The notes beneath the pieces were generated by a model that saw nothing but the letters and a program-made list of their open reading frames with translations, was not told where the DNA came from and did no database searches. The position numbers were made by a program, and so were the translations under genes. 6,913 bases of DNA from Rhodoferax sp. (GTDB lineage Bacteria > Pseudomonadota > Gammaproteobacteria > Burkholderiales > Burkholderiaceae), in contig JAQGNA010000052.1 in the NCBI GenBank assembly GCA_028292075.1, forward strand, positions 1 to 6,913. The letters are read 5' to 3'. Of the stretch, positions 1-4,868 are shown in pieces (within the stretch, counting starts at the first letter, position 1; the number at the start of each line of letters is the position of its first letter).

Positions 1-194
1 GGGCTTTTGAGTTGATGCACGGCCTGGGCGAGCGAACCGCCCTCACCGCCGTGCCATTGAAGGACGCCTGGGCGCGCCGCCGCATCGACCTCGTGGCCCG
101 CGATTTCTCGACCCTGCCGGTGACCGCGCGGCTGCTCGTCGACCACCTGTCCGCGCCCGTTTCCACTGCCGCCGCCGCTGCGACGGCGGCCTAA
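1..194 (+). CDS. C-terminal end of a probable LysR-type transcriptional regulator (partial)
   Basis: Only the last 63 codons are visible (frame starting at base 3, stop TAA at 192-194); the 5' end lies outside the window. The tail contains a GLGERTALTAVPL-like strand and then RRRIDLVARDFSTLPVTARLLVDHL. This resembles the end of the effector-binding domain of LysR-type regulators, where a late 'R.F..LP.TARLLVDHL' helix closes the fold. It ends in a low-complexity Ser/Thr/Ala tail (STAAAAATAA). The gene is co-directional with leuC and ends 25 nt before it, so the two could share a transcript or the regulator could act on leuC. LysR-type genes more often lie divergent from their target, so control of leu genes is inference. 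Family assignment rests on this short C-terminus alone, with no helix-turn-helix in view. Another regulator or a periplasmic-binding-like fold cannot be fully excluded. Confidence 0.62.
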   Translation, partial: AFELMHGLGERTALTAVPLKDAWARRRIDLVARDFSTLPVTARLLVDHLSAPVSTAAAAATAA

Positions 195-197
195 AAT
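171..197 (+). promoter_or_regulatory. GC hairpin and TAAAAT box just before leuC
   Basis: GCCGCCG (171-177) and CGGCGGC (184-190) form a perfect 7-bp all-GC stem with the 6-nt loop CTGCGA, inside the Ala codons at the end of the regulator gene. It is followed at 192-197 by TAAAAT, which overlaps the TAA stop and matches the sigma-70 -10 consensus at five of six positions. No convincing -35 hexamer lies 16-18 nt upstream, where the bases are GCC repeats. There is no T tract, so this is not a normal intrinsic terminator. It may be a weak or activator-dependent leuC promoter, or simply a by-product of Ala codons beside a stop codon. Confidence 0.22.
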
Positions 198-219
198 CTG
201 AAATCCCCTAAGGAAGAAC

Positions 220-1641
220 ATGGCACGCACGCTCTACGACAAGATCTGGGACGAACACGTCGTCCATACCGAGGAAGACGGCACCGCCGTCCTCTACATC
301 GACCGCCATCTGGTGCATGAAGTGACCAGCCCGCAGTCGTTCGAAGGCCTGCGCCAAGCCGGCCGCAATGTGTGGCGCATCAGCTCGATCGTGGCCACCG
401 CCGACCACAACACACCCACCACCGGCTGGGAGCTGGGCTACGACGGCATTACCGACCCCATCAGCAAGGAACAGATCACCACGCTGGACAGCAACATGGC
501 CGAATACGGCTCGGCTGCGTACTTTCCGTTCTTGTCCAAGCGGCAAGGCATCGTGCACGTCATCGGCCCCGAGAACGGCGCCACGCTGCCGGGCATGACC
601 GTCGTCTGCGGCGACTCGCACACTTCCACGCACGGCGCATTTGGCGCGCTGGCGCATGGCATTGGCACCAGCGAGGTCGAGCACGTCATGGCCACCCAGA
701 CCCTGCTGGCCAAGAAGGCCAGGAACAAGCTGGTCAAGGTGGAAGGCACGCTGCCCAAGGGCTGCAGCGGCAAGGACATCGTGCTGGCGATCATCGGCAA
801 GATCGGGACGGCGGGCGGCACCGGCTACACCATCGAGTTCGCCGGCTCGGCCATCCGCGCGCTCAGCATGGAAGGCCGCATGACCGTCTGCAACATGGCC
901 ATCGAAGGTGGCGCACGCGCCGGCCTGGTGGCGGTGGACGAGAAGACGATCGACTACGTGAAAGGCCGCCTGCTCTCGCCCAAAGGTGCCGAATGGGACC
1001 AGGCCGTCACCTACTGGAAGACGCTGCAGAGCGACCCCGGAGCGCATTTCGACGCCGTGGTCGAGCTGGACGCCAGCCAGATCCAGCCGCAAGTCACCTG
1101 GGGCACGTCGCCCGAGATGGTGCTTGGCGTGGACGGGCGCGTGCCAGACCCGGAAAAGGAAAAAGACGCCAACAAGCGGGGCGCCATCGAACGCGCCTTG
1201 ACGTACATGAACCTCGAGCCGGGCAAGCCGCTGAACGACATCTTCGTCGACAAGGTGTTCATCGGCTCCTGCACCAACAGCCGCATCGAGGACATGCGCG
1301 AAGCCGCGGCCATGGTCAAGAAGCTCGGCCAGAAAGTGGCGAAGAACATCAAGCTGGCGATGGTGGTGCCGGGCTCCGGCCTGGTGAAGGAACAGGCGGA
1401 ACGCGAAGGACTGGACGTGATCTTCAAGGCCGCCGGCTTTGAATGGCGGGAGCCGGGCTGCTCCATGTGCCTGGCGATGAACGCTGACAAGCTCGAGCCC
1501 GGCGAACGCTGCGCCTCGACCAGCAACCGCAACTTCGAGGGCCGGCAGGGCGCTGGCGGGCGCACGCACCTGGTCAGCCCCGCCATGGCGGCCGCAGCAG
1601 CAGTCCACGGCCATTTTGTCGACATCCGCCAATTCTCTTGA
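220..1641 (+). CDS. leuC: 3-isopropylmalate dehydratase large subunit LeuC
   Basis: This is the large, iron-sulfur subunit of isopropylmalate isomerase. With LeuD it converts 2-isopropylmalate to 3-isopropylmalate through isopropylmaleate, the second step of leucine synthesis, in the cytoplasm. The 473-residue product has the aconitase-family signature in order: DHNTPT near residue 67, [20 protein letters not shown] near 130-150, [12 protein letters not shown] with Cys351, and EPGCSMC with Cys414 and Cys417. These three cysteines are the expected ligands of the 4Fe-4S cluster. The C-terminal [10 protein letters not shown] motif, which binds substrate carboxylates in the family, is present. 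Length is close to the usual 466-475. The ATG at 220 follows AGGAAG (211-216) at 4-nt spacing, and the protein begins [15 protein letters not shown] as in other LeuC proteins. It sits 25 nt after the regulator gene and 11 nt before leuD. Nothing is missing or broken. Confidence 0.98.
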   Translation: MARTLYDKIWDEHVVHTEEDGTAVLYIDRHLVHEVTSPQSFEGLRQAGRNVWRISSIVATADHNTPTTGWELGYDGITDPISKEQITTLDSNMAEYGSAAYFPFLSKRQGIVHVIGPENGATLPGMTVVCGDSHTSTHGAFGALAHGIGTSEVEHVMATQTLLAKKARNKLVKVEGTLPKGCSGKDIVLAIIGKIGTAGGTGYTIEFAGSAIRALSMEGRMTVCNMAIEGGARAGLVAVDEKTIDYVKGRLLSPKGAEWDQAVTYWKTLQSDPGAHFDAVVELDASQIQPQVTWGTSPEMVLGVDGRVPDPEKEKDANKRGAIERALTYMNLEPGKPLNDIFVDKVFIGSCTNSRIEDMREAAAMVKKLGQKVAKNIKLAMVVPGSGLVKEQAEREGLDVIFKAAGFEWREPGCSMCLAMNADKLEPGERCASTSNRNFEGRQGAGGRTHLVSPAMAAAAAVHGHFVDIRQFS

Positions 1642-1644
1642 GGA
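1640..1644 (+). promoter_or_regulatory. leuD ribosome binding site overlapping the leuC stop
   Basis: GAGGA at 1640-1644 shares two bases with the leuC TGA stop (1639-1641) and lies 8 nt before the leuD ATG at 1653. A ribosome finishing leuC would sit on the leuD start region. This suggests translational coupling, which would help make the two subunits in equal amounts. The site also decides the leuD start: an in-frame TTG at 1638 lies inside leuC, upstream of this site, and adds five residues unlike LeuD N-termini. Confidence 0.7.
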
Positions 1645-1652
1645 CACACACC

Positions 1653-2303
1653 ATGCAGAAATTCACCGTGCACAAGGGCCTCGTGGCGCCGATGGACCGC
1701 GAGAACGTCGACACCGACGCCATCATCCCAAAGCAATTCCTCAAGTCGATCCGCAAGACCGGCTTCGGCCCGAACCTGTTCGACGAGTGGCGCTACCTCG
1801 ATGCAGGCTTTCCCGGCCAGGACCCGACCACCCGCCGCCCCAACCCCGACTTCGTTCTGAACCAGCCCCGCTATGCCGGCGCCTCGGTGCTGCTGGCCCG
1901 CAAGAACTTCGGCTGCGGCTCGTCGCGCGAGCATGCGCCCTGGGCGCTCGACCAGTATGGATTTCGGACCATCATCGCGCCGAGCTATGCCGACATCTTC
2001 TTCAACAACAGCTTCAAGAACGGCCTGCTGCCCATCGTTTTGCCCGAAGCGCAGGTCGCCGAATTGTTCGACGCCTGCTTCGCCTTCCCGGGCTATAGCC
2101 TGACCATCGATCTGGAGCGCCAGGTGGTGATCAAGCCGCAGGGCGAAGAGCTGCCGTTCGAAGTGCAGGCGTTCCGCAAATACTGCCTGCTGAACGGCTT
2201 CGACGACATCGGCCTGACGCTGCTCAAGTCCGACAAGATCAAGGCCTTCGAGGCCGAGCGGCTGGCCCAGAAGCCGTGGCTCGCGCACACCTCGCTGGCC
2301 TGA
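1653..2303 (+). CDS. leuD: 3-isopropylmalate dehydratase small subunit LeuD
   Basis: This is the small (swivel-domain) subunit of isopropylmalate isomerase and the obligate partner of LeuC. The 216-residue protein begins [20 protein letters not shown], matching typical LeuD proteins of 200-217 residues. Key motifs are [13 protein letters not shown] near residues 14-27 and [15 protein letters not shown] around Cys88, where the GSSREHA loop contacts substrate. They are followed by [22 protein letters not shown], which is diagnostic for bacterial LeuD. The fold is the aconitase C-terminal swivel domain. It lies 11 nt after leuC with a ribosome binding site overlapping the leuC stop, so the two are almost certainly co-translated. 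In several Burkholderiales a small entericidin-like lipoprotein gene lies between leuC and leuD (recalled, not checked); here there is no room for one. The gene looks intact. Confidence 0.98.
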   Translation: MQKFTVHKGLVAPMDRENVDTDAIIPKQFLKSIRKTGFGPNLFDEWRYLDAGFPGQDPTTRRPNPDFVLNQPRYAGASVLLARKNFGCGSSREHAPWALDQYGFRTIIAPSYADIFFNNSFKNGLLPIVLPEAQVAELFDACFAFPGYSLTIDLERQVVIKPQGEELPFEVQAFRKYCLLNGFDDIGLTLLKSDKIKAFEAERLAQKPWLAHTSLA

Positions 2304-2345
2304 ACTGCGGTCCATCCCGATCACTCAAAATCACCAAGGAAAACA

Positions 2346-3431
2346 ATGAAGATTGCAGTCTTGCCCGGCGACGGCATCGGCACCGAAATCGTGGCCGAGG
2401 CCATCCGTGTTCTGAACGTCCTCGATCTCCCGTTCGAAATGGAATCCGCCCTGGTCGGTGGTGCCGCCTACGAGGCCCATGGCCATCCGCTGCCCGAGGC
2501 CACACTGAAGCTCGCCAAGGAAGCCGACGCGGTGCTGTTCGGCGCTGTGGGCGACTGGAAGTACGACAAGCTCGAGCGCCAGTTCCGGCCGGAGCAAGCC
2601 ATCCTGGGCCTGCGCAAGAACCTCGGCCTGTTTGCCAACTTCCGCCCGGCCATCTGCTATGAGCAACTGGTGAACGCGTCGAGCCTCAAGCCTGAACTCG
2701 TGGCGGGCCTGGACATCCTGATCATCCGCGAACTGACCGGAGACATCTACTTCGGCCAGCCGCGCGGCCGCCGCATCTCGCCCGACGGTCACTTTCCCGG
2801 TGCCGAAGAAGCCTTCGACACCATGCGCTACAGCCGCCCCGAGATCGAGCGCATCGCCCACGTCGCCTTCCAGGCGGCCCGCAAGCGTGACAAACGGGTC
2901 ACCAGTGTGGACAAGGCCAACGTGCTCGAGACCTTCCAGTTCTGGAAAGACGTGGTGACTGAAGTCGGCCAGCAATACCCCGACGTGGCCCTCGACCACA
3001 TGTACGTTGACAACGCCGCCATGCAGCTGGTCAAGGCGCCGAAGAAGTTCGACGTCATCGTCACCGGCAACATGTTCGGCGACATCCTGAGCGACGCCGC
3101 GGCCATGCTCACCGGCTCCATCGGCATGCTGCCGTCGGCATCGCTCAATGCCAGCAACCAGGGCCTGTACGAGCCGAGCCATGGCAGCGCACCCGACATC
3201 GCCGGCCAGGGCATCGCCAATCCATTGGCTACAATACTGTCCGCTGCCATGATGCTCCGTTTCTCACTCAATCAAGCCGAAGCTGCCGACCGTATCGAGT
3301 CGGCGGTCAAGCACGTGCTCGCCTCCGGGCTGCGCACGTCGGACATCTATTCGGCCGGCACGACCAAGGTGAGCACGCGCGAAATGGGCGACGCCGTCGT
3401 CGCGGCCATTACCAAGACCACCAAAGGCTGA
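2346..3431 (+). CDS. leuB: 3-isopropylmalate dehydrogenase LeuB
   Basis: This cytoplasmic dehydrogenase oxidises and decarboxylates 3-isopropylmalate with NAD+ to 2-oxoisocaproate, using Mg2+ or Mn2+, in the third step of the leucine branch. The 361-residue length is normal. The start [16 protein letters not shown] is the classic N-terminus. Substrate-binding arginines R90, R100 and R128, Tyr135 in the [10 protein letters not shown] motif and catalytic Lys190 in [14 protein letters not shown] are present. Metal-binding Asp222, Asp246 and Asp250 (MYVDNAA and [13 protein letters not shown]) are also all present. The NAD-binding segment [26 protein letters not shown] follows, and its acidic and Gly-rich pattern fits NAD rather than NADP use. 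AAGGA at 2336-2340 is 5 nt before the ATG. The gene lies 42 nt after leuD. Around 3219-3300 the codon choice shifts towards A/T-ending codons, which may reflect an embedded signal for asd. Confidence 0.98.
   Translation: MKIAVLPGDGIGTEIVAEAIRVLNVLDLPFEMESALVGGAAYEAHGHPLPEATLKLAKEADAVLFGAVGDWKYDKLERQFRPEQAILGLRKNLGLFANFRPAICYEQLVNASSLKPELVAGLDILIIRELTGDIYFGQPRGRRISPDGHFPGAEEAFDTMRYSRPEIERIAHVAFQAARKRDKRVTSVDKANVLETFQFWKDVVTEVGQQYPDVALDHMYVDNAAMQLVKAPKKFDVIVTGNMFGDILSDAAAMLTGSIGMLPSASLNASNQGLYEPSHGSAPDIAGQGIANPLATILSAAMMLRFSLNQAEAADRIESAVKHVLASGLRTSDIYSAGTTKVSTREMGDAVVAAITKTTKG
3230..3235 (+). promoter_or_regulatory. Possible -10 element inside the leuB 3' end
   Basis: TACAAT at 3230-3235 matches the sigma-70 -10 consensus at five of six positions and sits in a run of codons unusual for this gene (CCA TTG GCT ACA ATA, then CTG TCC GCT). 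Elsewhere leuB prefers C- or G-ending codons for these amino acids. A TG pair lies at 3226-3227, one base off the extended -10 spacing. No good -35 hexamer is visible 16-18 nt upstream. If active, transcription would begin near 3242, giving asd a leader of about 290 nt. This is inference from codon use and one hexamer. Confidence 0.3.
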
Positions 3432-3455
3432 TCCAGCCCGGTTCGTCACGCCCCT

Positions 3456-3474
3456 CCCGGCCCGACGAGCCGGG
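3456..3474 (+). terminator. Weak hairpin after leuB, possible partial terminator
   Basis: CCCGGC (3456-3461) pairs with GCCGGG (3469-3474) in a 6-bp stem with a 7-nt loop (CCGACGA), 24 nt after the leuB stop. An alternative pairing joins AGCCCGG (3435-3441) with CCGGGCT (3470-3476) across a longer loop, so the two folds are mutually exclusive at the downstream arm. The sequence after the stem is CTTCAAAAGATTCTGTTTT, so the first real T run starts about 15 nt away, which is poor for an intrinsic terminator. It could attenuate read-through into asd or protect the 3' end of the leu message. Confidence 0.3.
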
Positions 3475-3491
3475 CTTCAAAAGATTCTGTT

Positions 3492-3518
3492 TTCCATTTT
3501 TGAAGTTCCATCGTTGAA
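3492..3518 (+). repeat. Imperfect 14-nt-period direct repeat before asd
   Basis: TTCCATTTTTGAA (3492-3504) recurs as TTCCATCGTTGAA (3506-3518), with 11 of 13 bases identical and a 14-nt period. It lies directly before the asd ribosome binding site, in the most AT-rich part of the spacer. Two tandem copies could be a protein or RNA binding site, or a chance duplication. No family is recognised. Confidence 0.4.
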
Positions 3519-3529
3519 AGGGCAATGTG

Positions 3530-4699
3530 ATGAAAGTAGGCAATCTCGTGGGGTTGGTTGGATGGCGCGGCATGGTCGGCTCGGTGCTGATCGACCGCAT
3601 GCAGGCCGAAGGTGACTTCGAGCTCATCGAACCCATCTTCTTCTCCACCTCCAACGCCGGCGGCAAGGCCCCGGCGCAGGCGAAGAACGAAACGAAGCTG
3701 CAGGACGCGTTCGACGTGAACGCGCTCAAGCGCTGCGACGTCATCATCACCGCCCAGGGCGGCGACTACACCGCCGAGATCTACCCCAAGCTGCGCGCCG
3801 CCGGCTGGAACGGCCATTGGATCGACGCCGCTTCCACGCTCCGCATGAAGGACGACGCCATCATCGTGCTCGACCCGGTGAACCTGCCCGTCATCCAGAA
3901 GGCCCTTGCCAACGGTGGCAAGAACTGGATCGGCGGCAACTGCACCGTGAGCTGCATGCTGATGGGTGTGGGCGCGCTGTACAAGGCGGGCCTGGTCGAG
4001 TGGATGACGTCGATGACGTACCAGGCTGCTTCAGGTGGTGGCGCCCAGCACATGCGCGAACTGCTCACGCAGTTCGGCACGATCAACGGCGAGGTGCGGG
4101 CCCTGCTCGACGATCCGAAGTCCGCCATTCTCGAAATTGACCGCAAGGTGCTGGCCAGGCAGCAGTCGCTCTCCGCCGCCGAGACGGCCAATTTTGGCGT
4201 GCCGCTGGGTGGCAGCCTGATTCCCTGGATCGACAAGGATCTGGGCATCGGCAAGTCGAATGAAGACGACGACTGGGGCGTGTCCAAGGAAGAATGGAAG
4301 GGCGGCGCCGAAACCAACAAAATTCTGGGCCAGGGCGCGGCGTTCGGTACGGCCACAACCCCCGTCGACGGCTTCTGCGTGCGGGTTGGCGCCATGCGGT
4401 GCCACAGCCAGGCACTCACTTTCAAGCTCAAGAAAGACGTGCCAGCCGCCGATATCGAAGCCATGATTGCCGCCGACAACGCCTGGGTGAAGGTGGTGCC
4501 CAACACACGCGAAGCCACGGTGAAAGACCTGACGCCGGTTGCCGTGACCGGCACGCTGGGCATTCCGGTGGGCCGCATCCGCAAGCTGGCCATGGGGCCG
4601 GAATATGTGGGCGCGTTCACCATTGGCGACCAGTTGCTGTGGGGTGCCGCCGAGCCGTTGCGCCGCATGCTGCGCATCTTACTTGACGCGCCGCGCTGA
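3530..4699 (+). CDS. asd: Aspartate-semialdehyde dehydrogenase Asd
   Basis: This cytoplasmic enzyme reduces aspartyl-4-phosphate with NADPH to aspartate 4-semialdehyde, the branch point to diaminopimelate/lysine and homoserine (threonine, methionine). It is usually essential because diaminopimelate is needed for peptidoglycan. The N-terminus holds the nucleotide-binding loop [13 protein letters not shown] (residues 8-20). The nucleophile is Cys138 in [11 protein letters not shown]. Arg285 and the catalytic acid/base His292 lie in [21 protein letters not shown], at the seven-residue spacing known from E. coli Asd. The 389-residue product is slightly longer than the E. coli protein (367). The motifs place it in the Gram-negative Asd branch. 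The ATG at 3530 is preferred because AAAGGG (3517-3522) lies 7 nt upstream. A GTG at 3527 is directly in frame before it, and an ATG at 3525 in another frame is closed at once by TGA. A 98-nt spacer separates asd from leuB. No usg-type Asd paralogue follows, unlike in Pseudomonas. Confidence 0.97.
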   Translation: MKVGNLVGLVGWRGMVGSVLIDRMQAEGDFELIEPIFFSTSNAGGKAPAQAKNETKLQDAFDVNALKRCDVIITAQGGDYTAEIYPKLRAAGWNGHWIDAASTLRMKDDAIIVLDPVNLPVIQKALANGGKNWIGGNCTVSCMLMGVGALYKAGLVEWMTSMTYQAASGGGAQHMRELLTQFGTINGEVRALLDDPKSAILEIDRKVLARQQSLSAAETANFGVPLGGSLIPWIDKDLGIGKSNEDDDWGVSKEEWKGGAETNKILGQGAAFGTATTPVDGFCVRVGAMRCHSQALTFKLKKDVPAADIEAMIAADNAWVKVVPNTREATVKDLTPVAVTGTLGIPVGRIRKLAMGPEYVGAFTIGDQLLWGAAEPLRRMLRILLDAPR

Positions 4700-4708
4700 C
4701 CACCCAAA

Positions 4709-4736
4709 CCTGCTTCGGCCGCTCGGCCGTTGCAGG
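4709..4736 (+). terminator. Hairpin directly after asd
   Basis: CCTGC (4709-4713) pairs with GCAGG (4732-4736). Inside it, CGGCC (4716-4720) pairs with GGCCG (4725-4729) around a 4-nt loop, with a symmetric TT/TT internal mismatch between the two helices. The stem begins 9 nt after the asd stop. It is strong, but GCGGGCAACG follows instead of a T tract, so it is not a canonical intrinsic terminator. It may be a 3'-end stabiliser or a pause site ahead of Rho-dependent termination. Confidence 0.4.
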
Positions 4737-4738
4737 CG

Positions 4739-4783
4739 GGCAACGTGCAACACGCTGTAACAGGCGTGCATTTGTAACCTGCG
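4739..4783 (+). repeat. Cluster of short GYAAC repeats between asd and fimV
   Basis: The pentamer G(C/T)AAC occurs four times on this strand, starting at 4739, 4747, 4757 and 4774. The last two belong to longer similar units, TGTAACAGGCG (4756-4766) and TGTAACCTGCG (4773-4783), with 9 of 11 bases identical and a 17-nt period. CACGC (4751-4755) and GCGTG (4764-4768) also form a small stem across the first of these. The cluster lies upstream of the candidate fimV promoter, where an activator or repressor could bind. No known operator is recognised. Confidence 0.3.
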
Positions 4784-4797
4784 AAAGTTAAAACCAG

Positions 4798-4840
4798 CCT
4801 TAGCTTGTCAGCGTAAAACATTGATGCTAAGGTACTTTTT
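4798..4840 (+). terminator. Inverted repeat with T5 tail: candidate intrinsic terminator
   Basis: CCTTAGC (4798-4804) and GCTAAGG (4826-4832) are perfect 7-nt inverted arms. Within the spacer GTCA (4807-4810) can pair with TGAT (4822-4825) using one G-T wobble, lengthening the stem past a TT bulge and leaving a loop of about 11 nt. The downstream arm is followed by TAC and then TTTTT at 4836-4840. That is a fair intrinsic terminator for the leu-asd transcript, about 100 nt after the asd stop. The same repeat encloses a promoter-like sequence, so an operator role is the alternative. Confidence 0.4.
4805..4833 (+). promoter_or_regulatory. Candidate sigma-70 promoter for fimV
   Basis: TTGTCA (4805-4810) matches the -35 consensus at five of six positions. 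After an exact 17-nt spacer, TAAGGT (4828-4833) keeps the three most conserved -10 bases (T1, A2, T6). Transcription would begin near 4840, about 28 nt before the ATG at 4869. This would exclude the upstream in-frame ATG at 4824. The -10 is weak at its inner positions, and the promoter lies inside an inverted repeat, so it is a suggestion only. Confidence 0.35.
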
Positions 4841-4868
4841 CCGATTTTGTGCCGAGCCGCCTGTCCGA

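Noticed and set aside
195..219. Leucine leader peptide or T-box before leuC
   Set aside because: The gap is only 25 nt and holds a ribosome binding site, with no Leu codon run or conserved T-box structure.
372..1442. 356-codon plus-strand frame inside leuC
   Set aside because: It is out of frame with the clear LeuC motifs, and the composition (Arg/His/Gly/Gln) is typical of a shifted GC-rich gene.
208..1647. 479-codon open frame on the minus strand opposite leuC, and a further minus-strand frame at 1011-2324
   Set aside because: They mirror the GC-rich codon pattern of leuC and leuD. The translations are His/Asp/Arg/Ala-rich with no recognisable domain and no ribosome binding site.
1638..1652. 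Upstream TTG start for leuD
   Set aside because: It lies inside leuC and upstream of the GAGGA site, and adds residues not expected in LeuD. The ATG at 1653 is correctly spaced.
3500..3528. TTGAAG-17-CAATGT as an asd promoter
   Set aside because: The -10 match is poor, and the transcript would start after the asd ATG.
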